Assembly: GCA_965214295.1 (NCBI GenBank)
Contig: OZ243944.1
Span: 4,092,001-4,156,000, forward strand
Length of the DNA stretch: 64,000 bases
Source of the DNA: JAJDUF01 sp965214295
GTDB taxonomy: Bacteria > Chloroflexota > UBA11872 > UBA12225 > JAJDUF01
Direction of reading: 5' to 3'
The notes beneath the pieces were generated by a model, which saw only the letters and a list, made by a program, of their open reading frames with translations, had not been told where the DNA came from and made no database searches. Positions 31,180 to 39,467 of the stretch are shown piece after piece (position 1 is the stretch's first letter; each line of letters starts with the position of its first letter). The translations under genes and the position numbers were made by a program.

Positions 31180-32931
31180 ATGGTGCGCTTGGCGGCACGG
31201 CGGCAGAACGATCAGCTATGGGCCTCTGGCCGGTCAGTCATGCTGCTGGCGGCGATGCTCGTGGCGATCCTGCTGGTCGGCCTCAGTGCCACCGCGGCGG
31301 CGGCCCAGTCTCGCACCACAGCATTAGCGGACTACCAGGTCGTCAATGGTCACTACTTCACGCAGGCCGGCGGCGACCCCGACGGCGACGCGGGCTTCCG
31401 CATCACGGACGAGGACGGCGTCAACTTCGCCAGCGAGTTCGAGCGGCTCGGTGGAGTCGAGGCGCTCGGCTACCCGATCTCGCGCCGGTTCGAGTGGGAC
31501 GGCTTTACCACCCAAGCGACGCAGAAGGCCGTGCTGCAATGGCAGCCGCAGGCCAACCGCGCTGCGCTGGTCAATCTGCTCGATGCCTTCTCCGATGCCG
31601 GCCTGGACTCCTGGCTGGAAGAGCAGGCACAGGTTCCCCGCCGGCAGGTGCTCCACGATGAGGCCGGGCTGATCTTCGAGGAGGTCGTCGCCGCGCGGCT
31701 GTCCTACCTCGATGGTTATCCAGCCTTGCGGAGGGCGTACTTCGCCAGGCCCGACCATTTGGAGCGCTACGGTCTCCCAACCGCCCCTATTGCCGACTTC
31801 GGAGCGGTGCGGGTGCTCCGCACGCAGAGGGCCGTGCTCCAGGAGGGGCGGGTGTGGACGAGCAGCACGCGCCCCGGCCAGGTGACGGTGCTCGACATGG
31901 GCGCCCTCGCCGTGGAGGCCGGCCTCCTCCCGGCCGAGGCGACGGTGGCGCTGCCAGCAAGCCGGACGCTGGCAAGGCTGCCGGGCAGTCCGCCGGTGCG
32001 TGTCGAAGATACGCTGCTGGCGACGCTGCGCGCGGTGGCCGAACGCGCCCGCAGCGCCGTGGTGAAGATTACCGACGGTCGGATAGGCACCGGCTCGGGG
32101 GTGTTGTACGGCTCCTCCGGGCTGATCTACACCAACTATCACGTGGTCCACCAGCTGGATCGGAGCCGGCTGCGAGCCGAGCTGGCGGACGGTCGGACCT
32201 TTCCGGCGCGTGTGCTCGCTGGCGATGATTGGACCGATATCGCCGTGCTGAAGATCGAAGGTAATAATCTGCCAACCATCCCGCTCGGAGATTCGCGGTC
32301 GGTGCAGACCGGCGACTGGATGCTGGGGATTGGCTATGCGCCGTTACTGCCCGGGGTGCCCAGCGTGAAGGTCGGGCGAGTGTCCTCGACCGAGGGCAGC
32401 CTCCAGGTCGAAGATGGCTACCCCCACACCGGTTTGATCCGGACCGACCTCTTCCTCTCGCCGGGTGACAGCGGTGGGCCACTCCTCAACCTGCACGGCG
32501 AGCTGATCGGTCTGAACGCAGCTATCCACGTGACGCGCCGAGGACGGTCACTGACCAGCCTTTCGATACCGTTGGCGCGAGTGCAGCAGGTCACGGCGCG
32601 GCTGCTCTCACCGGAGGGTCTCCCGCGGCCGCAGTTCGGTATTCAGGTCAGAACGATGAGCCGCGCGCTGGCGCTGGAAACCGGGCACCCGCTCAACTAC
32701 GGTGTGTATATCGATCGTGTGCTGCCGGACTCGCCCGCCCAAACTGCCGGGCTGCAAGCGGGAAGTGTGATTATCTCGATGGATGGCCAAGCGGTAGAGG
32801 ACCTCAGCACGCTCCGCCAGTTGATGATCCGGCACGAGATTGGCGATGAGGTCGCGGTCGTGGTGGTCCTCCCCACGGGTGAGCGCCAGTCGTTGACGGT
32901 CCGGCTCGGCGGACGCGCGGCGCTGACTTAG
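31180..32931 (+). CDS. HtrA/DegP-like S1C serine protease with N-terminal extension and PDZ domain
   Basis: A 583-residue exported protease. A signal-anchor helix (LLAAMLVAILLVGLSATAAA, about residues 22-42) leads to a 200-residue extracytoplasmic region with a repeat-like LGYPISRRFEW and AVLQWQP signature often seen in Chloroflexota surface proteins. The trypsin-like domain has the complete triad: His in TNYHVV, Asp in DWTDIAVLKI, Ser in SPGDSGGPLL. One PDZ domain closes the protein (YIDRVLPDSPAQTAGLQAGS to the end). It is expected to degrade or refold damaged envelope proteins. The gene is monocistronic and preceded by Pho-box-like repeats. Confidence 0.92.
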   Translation: MVRLAARRQNDQLWASGRSVMLLAAMLVAILLVGLSATAAAAQSRTTALADYQVVNGHYFTQAGGDPDGDAGFRITDEDGVNFASEFERLGGVEALGYPISRRFEWDGFTTQATQKAVLQWQPQANRAALVNLLDAFSDAGLDSWLEEQAQVPRRQVLHDEAGLIFEEVVAARLSYLDGYPALRRAYFARPDHLERYGLPTAPIADFGAVRVLRTQRAVLQEGRVWTSSTRPGQVTVLDMGALAVEAGLLPAEATVALPASRTLARLPGSPPVRVEDTLLATLRAVAERARSAVVKITDGRIGTGSGVLYGSSGLIYTNYHVVHQLDRSRLRAELADGRTFPARVLAGDDWTDIAVLKIEGNNLPTIPLGDSRSVQTGDWMLGIGYAPLLPGVPSVKVGRVSSTEGSLQVEDGYPHTGLIRTDLFLSPGDSGGPLLNLHGELIGLNAAIHVTRRGRSLTSLSIPLARVQQVTARLLSPEGLPRPQFGIQVRTMSRALALETGHPLNYGVYIDRVLPDSPAQTAGLQAGSVIISMDGQAVEDLSTLRQLMIRHEIGDEVAVVVVLPTGERQSLTVRLGGRAALT

Positions 32932-32960
32932 CCACCGGGACTCGCTTTCTGGCCTGATAG

Positions 32961-32994
32961 CCCTCACCCCGGCCCTCTGCCGCGGGGAGAGGGA
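32961..32994. repeat. R2 dispersed hairpin repeat
   Basis: CCCTCACCCCGGCCCTCTGC then CGCGGGGAGAGGGAG, between the convergent protease and kinase genes, where it could act as a bidirectional transcript end. Confidence 0.65.
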
Positions 32995-33033
32995 GCGCTG
33001 CCCACTGGTCTCTCGACGAGCAACCGACCACGA

Positions 33034-33636
33034 TCAGCAGAGAGCATTCCGTTTGATGAAGGCTACGATCTCGTCGAATGAGGGCTTGTAGCCGTCGATG
33101 GCGTCCAGGTGTAGCGTGGGCACCGCCAATTTCAGCGGATCCGATTGGCGCCAGTCTATGCGTAGTGCGCCGGACCGGACACGCGCGATACGCTCGTGGT
33201 CGAAGTGGGCCGGATGGCGCTCGCCGCACTCGAACCGAGCCACGTAACGGCGGACGTTTTCCTCCGGCGGGACGACACAGTGGACCATCACAGCCTGACA
33301 CTCAGCGAGCAAAGGGCGCAACTGCTCCTCGGCCTGACCGCGCCGGTACGCTTGATCCAGCACCATCCCTACCCCCGCCCGGGCGAACTGGTCGGCAAGC
33401 GTGTAGAACACCTCAACCGCAGCGCGAGTGAGCGCATCGCTTTGCGCGAGGTCCGTCACCTCGAGATGGTCCGCGAGCACCTCCTTCAGGCCGTCCCGCT
33501 CTAGGAGGGGCAGCCGCAGCGTGTCCGCTAGTCGCCGCGCTAACGTCGTCTTCCCGCTGGCCGGCGCACCGTTCACGATGACCAGCAGCGGCAAGGTCTG
33601 TCCGTCCGTCGGCTGCTCGGCAGATGACGCTGGCAT
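33034..33636 (-). CDS. P-loop kinase-like AAA protein
   Basis: A 200-residue P-loop protein. The start is ATG 33636 with GAGGAG 5 nt upstream; the longer frame to 33681 lacks support. Walker A is VNGAPASGKTTLARRLA. The fold looks like small-molecule or gluconate/zeta-toxin-like kinases: LLERDGLKEVLADHL after the P-loop, then VLDQAYRRGQAE and ENVRRYVARFECGERHPAHF in the lid. The substrate is unknown; antibiotic or nucleoside phosphotransferases have this size. It is convergent with the HtrA gene. A T-box-like element lies upstream, though its link to this gene is doubtful. Confidence 0.82.
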   Translation of the reverse strand: MPASSAEQPTDGQTLPLLVIVNGAPASGKTTLARRLADTLRLPLLERDGLKEVLADHLEVTDLAQSDALTRAAVEVFYTLADQFARAGVGMVLDQAYRRGQAEEQLRPLLAECQAVMVHCVVPPEENVRRYVARFECGERHPAHFDHERIARVRSGALRIDWRQSDPLKLAVPTLHLDAIDGYKPSFDEIVAFIKRNALC

Positions 33637-33741
33637 CCTGTCTCCTCTCCGTGCTCCCTGCGGCGATAGCGGCCTCGGCATCGTAGTGCTCCCACTGGTA
33701 GCTCTAACGACTAACGCGGTCGGCTTCCTACAGCATCTCTC

Positions 33742-33785
33742 CTGCTACAAGGGACGGGGCAGATCACGGTACCACCCGCGGCCTG
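33742..33785 (-). promoter_or_regulatory. T-box-like core sequence (possible riboswitch remnant)
   Basis: Read on the minus strand, CCGCGGGTGGTACCG (33781-33767) is close to the T-box consensus AGGGTGGTACCGCG and is followed by CCGTCCCTTGTAG, which resembles the usual terminator arm after a T-box. I could not find a convincing specifier stem upstream, and the gene downstream is a small kinase, not an aminoacyl-tRNA synthetase. The rest of the 33637-33954 gap shows nothing I can name. Confidence 0.35.
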
Positions 33786-33954
33786 TGGCGCGTGGCCCGG
33801 CGTGCGAGCAACTAGATCGGCGCTATCTCGTTGTCAACGTTGGATGGTCCGGGTGGTCGTGCGGGCAAGAGTGCAGGCGATGGCGCGAGCAGCCGATCCT
33901 CGCTAGCGAACGCTGCCACATGGGCCGAGATCGAAGCTCAACGGGAGTACCGCG

Positions 33955-34641
33955 ATGACAGGACAGCCGCACTTTACTCCGGTATTATTCACGTTCTTGC
34001 GCGAGCTACGCGAAAACAATAATCGGGAGTGGTTCCAGGTCAATAAAGGGCGTTATGAGGCCGATGTGCGCGATCCGCTGCTGCGGTTCATCGCCGACTT
34101 TGCGCTGCCGCTGCACGAGTTGAGCGCGCATTTTGTCGCCGATCCCCGGCCCGTCGGCGGGTCGCTCTTTCGGATTTACCGCGACGTGCGGTTCTCGAAG
34201 GACAAAAGCCCGTACAAGACGCAGGCCGCGGCGCATTTCCGGCACGAGCGCGGCAAGGATGTCTACGCGCCCGGCTTCTACCTGCACCTGGAGCCGGACG
34301 ATGTGTTTGCCGGGGCCGGTATCTGGCATCCCGATATGAAGTCCTTGACGAAGATTCGGGACGCCATTGTGGCCAATCCGGCCGGCTGGCGGCGGCTCAC
34401 ATCCGACGAGTTTCGGCAGCGATGGCAGTTAGAGGGAGACTCGCTCAAGCGTGCGCCCAAGGGCTTCGACCCCAACCACCCGCTCATCGAGGACCTGAGG
34501 CGCAAGGACTTCGTGGCGGTGACTTCCTTCACCGAGAAGGATGCTTGTGCGCCCGACTTCATGGACCAGCTCGCACAGGCGTACCGCGCGGCTGCCCCGG
34601 TAGTCGAGTTCCTGACCACCGCTCTGAGGCTGCCCTACTAG
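33955..34641 (+). CDS. DUF2461 (TIGR02453) family protein
   Basis: A 228-residue protein matching the DUF2461 family throughout: LRENNNREWFQVNKGRYE near the N-terminus, then SLFRIYRDVRFSKDKSPYKT, the GFYLHLEPDDVFAGAGIW beta segment and FVAVTSFTEKDACAPDF near the end. The family is widespread, cytosolic and of unknown function. Length is normal. GGAG precedes the ATG. No operon partner is visible; the upstream gap carries a T-box-like element on the other strand. Confidence 0.9.
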   Translation: MTGQPHFTPVLFTFLRELRENNNREWFQVNKGRYEADVRDPLLRFIADFALPLHELSAHFVADPRPVGGSLFRIYRDVRFSKDKSPYKTQAAAHFRHERGKDVYAPGFYLHLEPDDVFAGAGIWHPDMKSLTKIRDAIVANPAGWRRLTSDEFRQRWQLEGDSLKRAPKGFDPNHPLIEDLRRKDFVAVTSFTEKDACAPDFMDQLAQAYRAAAPVVEFLTTALRLPY

Positions 34642-34694
34642 CGGCGGTCAGCAAGCACTGGTAGCCGCGTCTCACTCCCGGCGTCAGCGCAGGA

Positions 34695-35621
34695 CTACCG
34701 GTCGGCTTGCCGACGGCGTAGCTCCGCCTCAAGCTGCCGGATGCGCGCCTCGGCGGCCTCGCGCACGGCCCGTTCGATAGCAGCCTGCACTTCAACTCCC
34801 TCACGGGCGGCCTGTTCGATGGCAGCACGGTTTTCGGCCGCCCGGCGGGCCGCCCGTTCGGCCAGCCGGGCGGCTTGCTCAATGGCGGCCTGCGCTTCGG
34901 CCGCATCTCGTTCGACCTCAGCAGCTTCGCGGGCAACCCGCTCCGCTTGACGCGCCGCCACCACCTCCGGCCAACTCTCCAGGTAGGTGTCCGTGGCCGG
35001 ATCATAGAACCGCGGCCACCCGTCGTCCCAGCACAGACTCAGCCCCAGGACCGCACTGTACCCCTTCAGGAGGCCGTCCGGTGCCGTCGTCAGCTCAATT
35101 GGCTCGTACCCCCTACCCACCAGCCGGTCCCCGGCCAGCCGCTGCCCGTGATACGCTCCCTGCTCCGTCGGATCGAAGCGCCAGTATTCCGGCACGCTGA
35201 TGCGGGCATAAATCGCCCGCTTCCGGCCCACGTCCTCCCGCCCGGTGCTGGACGAGGCGATCTCCAGCACCCAATCCGGCGGCTTGCCGACCTCCCAGGG
35301 CAGGTAGAGCTTGCGCTGCCGGATCGCCTGCGTGTCCACGCCGAACGCCAGGTACACGTCCGGGGAGACACGGACGTTGAGGTCAGCGGGGTCGTAGCAA
35401 ATGATCGTGTTGGAGTCGAGGAAGACGTCGGGCCGGCGGTTGAAATCGGTGAAATGGGCGCGGAGCAGGACCAGGATGGCTTCCAGCTGGAGGTTTTGTT
35501 GCATCGCGTCAGGCTTCTGGACCGGTTCATTGGGGTCGAAGGCGAGGCGGGCGTAGTCAATCTGGCCCTGCTCGCGGTAGGGCAGCATGGTGGTTGCGGG
35601 CGCAGGTACCGTAGGGGTCAT
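34695..35621 (-). CDS. Uma2-family (DUF820) putative endonuclease with coiled-coil tail
   Basis: A 308-residue Uma2/DUF820 protein, a restriction-endonuclease-like fold found in many copies in Cyanobacteria and Chloroflexota. The core motifs are NVRVSPDVYLAFG, WVLEIASSSTGREDVGRKRAIY and VPEYWRFDP, which carry the acidic and lysine residues of the putative active site. The last 100 residues are an Ala/Arg/Glu-rich coiled coil with internal repeats (AAIEQAARLAERAARRAAE and similar). The start at ATG 35621 is preferred to the longer frame. Its biological role is unknown; a second family member is at 54486. Confidence 0.88.
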   Translation of the reverse strand: MTPTVPAPATTMLPYREQGQIDYARLAFDPNEPVQKPDAMQQNLQLEAILVLLRAHFTDFNRRPDVFLDSNTIICYDPADLNVRVSPDVYLAFGVDTQAIRQRKLYLPWEVGKPPDWVLEIASSSTGREDVGRKRAIYARISVPEYWRFDPTEQGAYHGQRLAGDRLVGRGYEPIELTTAPDGLLKGYSAVLGLSLCWDDGWPRFYDPATDTYLESWPEVVAARQAERVAREAAEVERDAAEAQAAIEQAARLAERAARRAAENRAAIEQAAREGVEVQAAIERAVREAAEARIRQLEAELRRRQADR

Positions 35622-35704
35622 GGTGGATCTCAGAGCAGTGTGCGGATGCAAGGCGATTATAGTGCATGCGCCGCCGGGCGGCGCGGCTGGTTGCCGTGCG
35701 GACT

Positions 35705-35747
35705 CCCCTCACCTTCCTTGGCCGGGAAGGGGCCAGGAGTGAGGGTT
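35705..35747. repeat. R2-like dispersed repeat
   Basis: CCCCTCACCTTCCTTGGCC, GGGAAGG and GGGCCAGGAGTGAGGG form a long imperfect hairpin upstream of the Uma2 gene, just before the MITE. Confidence 0.5.
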
Positions 35748-35763
35748 AGGGAGAGCCTACATC

Positions 35764-35942
35764 CTAGGGCGTGTTCACACTAAGCTGCCAGCTGCTCCTG
35801 TCAGCCGGTCATTGCGGGCGCAGCGCGGAATCTCAAGCGCCCGCTGACCCAAAACGGTGCTCACGACAAGGAGTTGAGCCCCTTCACTGCGTTCAGGGTG
35901 ACATTATGGCGATATGGGAGCGGTTGTGTGAACACGCCCTAG
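35764..35942. mobile_element. MITE with 17-bp perfect terminal inverted repeats
   Basis: CTAGGGCGTGTTCACAC (35764-35780) is repeated exactly in inverse orientation at 35926-35942, enclosing 145 bp without coding capacity. The outermost CTAG may be the target duplication (palindromic) flanking GGGCGTGTTCACAC ends, which resemble insertion-sequence termini. A segment at 35808-35838 (GTCATTGCGGGCGCAGCG followed by CGGAATCTC) resembles another widely dispersed bacterial repeat. It is non-autonomous; no transposase is in the window. Confidence 0.75.
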
Positions 35943-35987
35943 TTGAAAAGCCTAACCCCTGTCAGGAGGCATACCCCCCGCGCTCGA

Positions 35988-36827
35988 TCAGCGGATGGGC
36001 CAGGTAATCTCGCAGACGGGTGCGTGGGGCGCGGCCTGCTTTGCGTCGGCCACGTAGACCTCCCGAGGTGGACCGGCCGTTTCGTGACCATGCTCGCCAA
36101 TCCAATCATAGACCGCCTCGTAGGCCGACAGGATTTCGGGGAAGCTCAGGAAATCCCTGGTGATCGCCGTGTAGGCGACACGTCCACCAGCTAACTCCCG
36201 TAGTTGAATTCGGCCTTCAGCGACCACCGGCTGCACTACCGGGAGGCAGGCCTCGACGGGGCCATCCTGCTCTGCGCTGACCTCGCCGTGATAGATGGCC
36301 ATACGCGGTCCGGACGGACGGATGCTGTATTGGCCCAGGTGGTCCTCTAGCTGGCTGAAGGCCGCCAACAGAAATGGATCGAGCCGATCAACGAAGACGA
36401 CCTCCTTGATGCTCACAACCGGCTGGGTGGGTACCTCTTTCACCTTGATCTCGAACTGCATGTGCTCCTCCTGTCCTTTGAGTAATTGGTGGAGACGGAT
36501 GACAGTCTGGCGGCCGGCGGCTACGCGCGCTTCTACACCCGACCAGTACGCATCCAGCAGGGCTGCCCGTTCGTGCGGGTCTGAGATGCCCAACACCTGC
36601 CGAATGGCACTGAGTGGCATATCGAGGCGTCGCAGCAGCCGAATGAGCTGCGCCACACGAGCCTGGGACAGGCTGTAGTAGCGGTACCCGGACTCGGGAT
36701 CAACGTAGGCCGGTCGCAGCAGTCCTATGCGGTCGTAGAGACGCAGCGCCTTGAGCGAGAGGCGGCTGAGCTGCGAGAAGCGCCCGATGGGTAAGAAGTC
36801 CGTCCTCGCCACCGCTCCGTTCCCCAT
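35988..36827 (-). CDS. MerR-family transcriptional regulator with GyrI-like effector domain
   Basis: A 279-residue regulator. The N-terminal MerR winged helix reads LPIGRFSQLSRLSLKALRLYDRIGLLRPAYVDPESGYRYYSLSQ, given here only as its outline: first helix FSQLSRLS, recognition helix LKALRLYDRIGLL and wing SGYRYYS. A coiled coil (about 80-115) follows, then an effector-binding (GyrI/SOUL-like) domain from residue 123 to the end. BltR/BmrR-type proteins of this layout bind hydrophobic or cationic compounds and activate exporters or detoxifying enzymes by realigning promoters with long spacers. No obvious target gene adjoins it; glnA lies upstream on the same strand. A terminator separates them. 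Confidence 0.88.
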   Translation of the reverse strand: MGNGAVARTDFLPIGRFSQLSRLSLKALRLYDRIGLLRPAYVDPESGYRYYSLSQARVAQLIRLLRRLDMPLSAIRQVLGISDPHERAALLDAYWSGVEARVAAGRQTVIRLHQLLKGQEEHMQFEIKVKEVPTQPVVSIKEVVFVDRLDPFLLAAFSQLEDHLGQYSIRPSGPRMAIYHGEVSAEQDGPVEACLPVVQPVVAEGRIQLRELAGGRVAYTAITRDFLSFPEILSAYEAVYDWIGEHGHETAGPPREVYVADAKQAAPHAPVCEITWPIR

Positions 36828-36924
36828 GAGGCCAAGTGTAAGGCCTCCCCAAAGGGCAGAGTCAAGCCCCTTCCCCGCAGGTGGAGAGAGGTCGTCCGCC
36901 GGAGGCGACGAGAGAGGCGCGCCC

Positions 36925-36968
36925 CAAAGAAGAGCGGCCCCTCCGAGTGCAATAACCCGGAGGGGCCG
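36925..36968 (-). terminator. Rho-independent terminator after glnA
   Basis: On the minus strand CGGCCCCTCCG pairs with CGGAGGGGCCG across a 12-nt loop, followed by a TCTTCTTTGG T-rich run. It begins 26 bp beyond the glnA stop codon. Confidence 0.75.
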
Positions 36969-36993
36969 CCGGTTATGGGCGCGGGGACGCGGC

Positions 36994-38475
36994 TTAGATG
37001 TCGGAGTAGAGGTGGAACTCGTAGGGGTGGGGACGCAGGTTCACCGCGTCCACCTCCGCCTCGCGCTTGTAGGCGATCCAGGTGTCAATCACGTCCGGGG
37101 TGAAGACACCGCCACGCAGCAAGAAATCCTGGTCCGCTTCGAGGGCATTCAACGCCTCTTCCAGGCTGCCCGGTGTGGACCTGATGTTCGCGGCCGCTTC
37201 GGCCTCCAACTCATAGATGTCCACGTCCATCGGCTCGCCGGGATCGATCTTGTTGATGACCCCGTCCAGTCCGGCCATGAGCATGGCCGCAAAGGCGAGG
37301 TAGGGGTTGCACGACGGATCGGGGCAGCGGAACTCCACGCGCTTGGCCGCCGGGCTTTCGGAAATGACCGGGATGCGGGCGCAGGCCGAGCGATTGCGCT
37401 GGGAGTAGACGAGGTTGACCGGCGCTTCGTAGCCGGGTACTAGCCGGCGGTAGGAGTTGGTCGTCGGAGCGGCGAACGCCAAGATGGCCGGCGCGTGCTT
37501 CAGCAGCCCACCGATGTAGTGGCGGCACGTCTCGCTGGTCAGCGCGTAGCCGTCCTTATCGAAGAACCGATTGACCCCGTCCAACCAGAGTGACTGGTGG
37601 ACATGCATGCCGGAGCCATTGTCCTCGAACAGCGGCTTCGGCATGAAGGTCACGGTGTATCCGTTTTGATAGGCGACGTTCTTGATGACGTACTTGTAGA
37701 GCATCACCTGGTCGGCCATCCGCACCAGGGTCGAGTAGCGCATGTCAATCTCGGCCTGGCCGGCCGTGGCGACCTCGTGGTGCTGCACCTCGACCTCGAT
37801 ACCGGCCTCGATGAGCTTCAGCACCATATCGGTGCGGAGGTCCTGGAGCTTATCCATCGGTGGGACGGGGAAGTAGCCACCCTTGTAGCGGGGGCGGAAA
37901 GCGAGGTTGGGGGTGCTGTCGCCACCGGGGGAGCCGTGCATCCCTTCCGCGCCGCTATTCCAGATGCCCTCTTCCGAATCGATGTAGTAGAACCCGCTGT
38001 TGGCAGTCTGGCCAAAGCGCAGGGACTTGAAGATAAAGAACTCCGCTTCCGGCCCCCAGTAGCTTGTGTCGGCAAGTCCGGTGGTCAGGAGGTACTGCTC
38101 TGCCTTCTGGGCCACGTAGCGGGGATCGCGCGAATACAGCTCACGAGTAATCGGGTCCACGACATTGCAGACCAGGCTCAACGTCGGCGCCTTGTAGATC
38201 GGGTCCACAATCGCGGTGGCCGGATCCGGCATGAGTAGCATGTCGCTCTCGTGAATCTGCTGGAAGCCGCGGATCGAGGAGCCGTCAAACCCGACACCCT
38301 CCGTAAACAAGGCTTCCGTCAACTCACTGATCGGCATCGAGAAGTGCTGCCAGAGGCCGGGTAGGTCAATGAACTTCAGATCTACCATGGCCAGACCCTT
38401 TGCTTTGGACCAAGCGATCAGGTCCTTGGGATCGGCAGAGGGGGCTACGTTACCGTTTCCTTGGGCATCAGCCAT
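36994..38475 (-). CDS. glnA: Glutamine synthetase, type I
   Basis: A 493-residue type I glutamine synthetase, condensing ammonium with glutamate at the expense of ATP. The start at ATG 38475 has GGAAGGAG upstream. The beta-grasp Asp loop EGVGFDGSSIRGF, the catalytic-domain GPEAEFFIF, the ammonium/glutamate-binding GSGMHVHQSLW, the ATP segment with YSQRNRSACARIP and VEFRCPDPSCNPYLAFAAML are all present. Near the adenylylation site position a Tyr is kept (DVDIYELEAEA), but the flanking residues differ from the enterobacterial site. Together with glutamate synthase (42938-47653) it gives the GS-GOGAT route. A 10-bp-arm palindrome lies 136 bp upstream and could be its operator. Confidence 0.96.
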   Translation of the reverse strand: MADAQGNGNVAPSADPKDLIAWSKAKGLAMVDLKFIDLPGLWQHFSMPISELTEALFTEGVGFDGSSIRGFQQIHESDMLLMPDPATAIVDPIYKAPTLSLVCNVVDPITRELYSRDPRYVAQKAEQYLLTTGLADTSYWGPEAEFFIFKSLRFGQTANSGFYYIDSEEGIWNSGAEGMHGSPGGDSTPNLAFRPRYKGGYFPVPPMDKLQDLRTDMVLKLIEAGIEVEVQHHEVATAGQAEIDMRYSTLVRMADQVMLYKYVIKNVAYQNGYTVTFMPKPLFEDNGSGMHVHQSLWLDGVNRFFDKDGYALTSETCRHYIGGLLKHAPAILAFAAPTTNSYRRLVPGYEAPVNLVYSQRNRSACARIPVISESPAAKRVEFRCPDPSCNPYLAFAAMLMAGLDGVINKIDPGEPMDVDIYELEAEAAANIRSTPGSLEEALNALEADQDFLLRGGVFTPDVIDTWIAYKREAEVDAVNLRPHPYEFHLYSDI

Positions 38476-38610
38476 GTGGTACTCCTTCCGTACTCCGTGC
38501 ATTAGCCGGCAGCCGCGCACCGTCGCTCGGCGGCGTGCCGATACAAGGTAATATTGCCGAGCGGCGGGGGGGCAGGCTACGTACAGGCCGCCTAGTGTGC
38601 CGCGCCTGGC

Positions 38611-38631
38611 ACTTGTGCATAATGCACAAGT
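38611..38631. promoter_or_regulatory. Perfect palindrome between divergent glnA and 38667 genes (candidate operator)
   Basis: ACTTGTGCAT, one central base, ATGCACAAGT: two perfect 10-bp arms. It is located 136 bp upstream of glnA and 36 bp upstream of the divergent gene. The size and symmetry fit a dimeric repressor or nitrogen regulator site. Confidence 0.5.
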
Positions 38632-38652
38632 AGGAGAGCTGCTGCTACCTGC

Positions 38653-38666
38653 TAGTATCCCTTGTT
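38653..38666 (+). promoter_or_regulatory. -10 box close to start codon
   Basis: TAGTAT at 38653-38658 ends 8 nt before the ATG at 38667, predicting a leaderless or nearly leaderless mRNA; no ribosome-binding site is visible. Confidence 0.4.
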
Positions 38667-39176
38667 ATGGCCCGTCCGGTCTACCACGTTCTGAGCACCC
38701 TGCCGGTAGCCTGGTGGGCCGGCCGGCGCTGGGGACCACTCGCAGTGTTCGCCGCGCTGGTCGGCGGGGTGGGGATTGATATAGACCATCTCGTGGACTA
38801 CGCCCTCGTTCGACACACCCGCCAAGCCAACCACCTAGTCGTGCCGCTGCACGGGTGGGAATATCCTCTGGTGCTGCTAGGTTTGCTCGCCTCCGGCACC
38901 GTCGCGCGCTGGCCGCAGCCGGCAATAGCGGGGGCGCCGGCACGTCGTGCATCCTGGCCGCGATGGGAGATGCTGGCAGTGGTGCTCATGGTGGCTTGGG
39001 CCATGCATCTGGCCATGGATTCGGCCACGAATGGACCACGGCAAGCGAAGTTCTATTCCCTGCTCTATCGCTTGCGCTGGGCCTTCAGGGTGCGTCACCG
39101 GGGCTGGCACGAGGAGTTCGATCTCCACGGCTGGGCGGAGGGAGAACGCCAGCCGTGGTGGCAGTATCTCTACTAG
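38667..39176 (+). CDS. Membrane protein, possibly YdjM/DUF457-like
   Basis: A 169-residue membrane protein with about four hydrophobic helices (LSTLPVAWWAGRRWGPL region, WEYPLVLLGLLASGTVA, MLAVVLMVAWAMHLAMD). The motifs GVGIDIDHLVDY and AMHLAMDSATNGP resemble the His/Asp elements of the DUF457/YdjM group of putative metal-dependent membrane hydrolases, but similarity is weak and I cannot assign a reaction. The C-terminus is Trp/Glu-rich and cytosolic in the simplest model. It is divergent from glnA, and its promoter overlaps the palindrome region. Confidence 0.7.
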   Translation: MARPVYHVLSTLPVAWWAGRRWGPLAVFAALVGGVGIDIDHLVDYALVRHTRQANHLVVPLHGWEYPLVLLGLLASGTVARWPQPAIAGAPARRASWPRWEMLAVVLMVAWAMHLAMDSATNGPRQAKFYSLLYRLRWAFRVRHRGWHEEFDLHGWAEGERQPWWQYLY

Positions 39177-39185
39177 AATGATGTC

Positions 39186-39264
39186 CCCCTCACCTCGTCA
39201 CTGCGGCGAAAGCAGGGGGCCAGCAGCGAGGGGACGTAGATTCCCGCTAGCGCGGGAATGACGG
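39186..39264. repeat. Composite dispersed repeat (R2-like then R1)
   Basis: CCCCTCACCTCGTCACTGCG ... AGCAGGGGGCCAGC is followed at 39238-39264 by AGATTCCCGC, TAGC, GCGGGAATGACGG. Same order as at 3829 and 6588. Confidence 0.7.
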
Positions 39265-39358
39265 CGGGGGCGGGAACGACGGAAGGGCGGAAATGGTGGG
39301 GGGCGCGTTATTTTCGTGCCAATGACGCCAGCGCCCAGAACAGCGGGGAGCCAGCGGT

Positions 39359-39367
39359 TGATATACT
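39359..39367 (+). promoter_or_regulatory. Extended -10 promoter for secD
   Basis: TGATATACT is an extended -10 element (TGN plus TATACT). Transcription from about 39374 would give a leader of roughly 94 nt before secD. Confidence 0.45.
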
Positions 39368-39467
39368 TGTAGCGGTGCCGGGGGAAAACGACCACTCCTT
39401 ACCCCCGGGAGCGGGTGCCCCCGGAGCAAGGGGTGCTGCTGCTCACTGTGCCGAGTGAATACTCACC

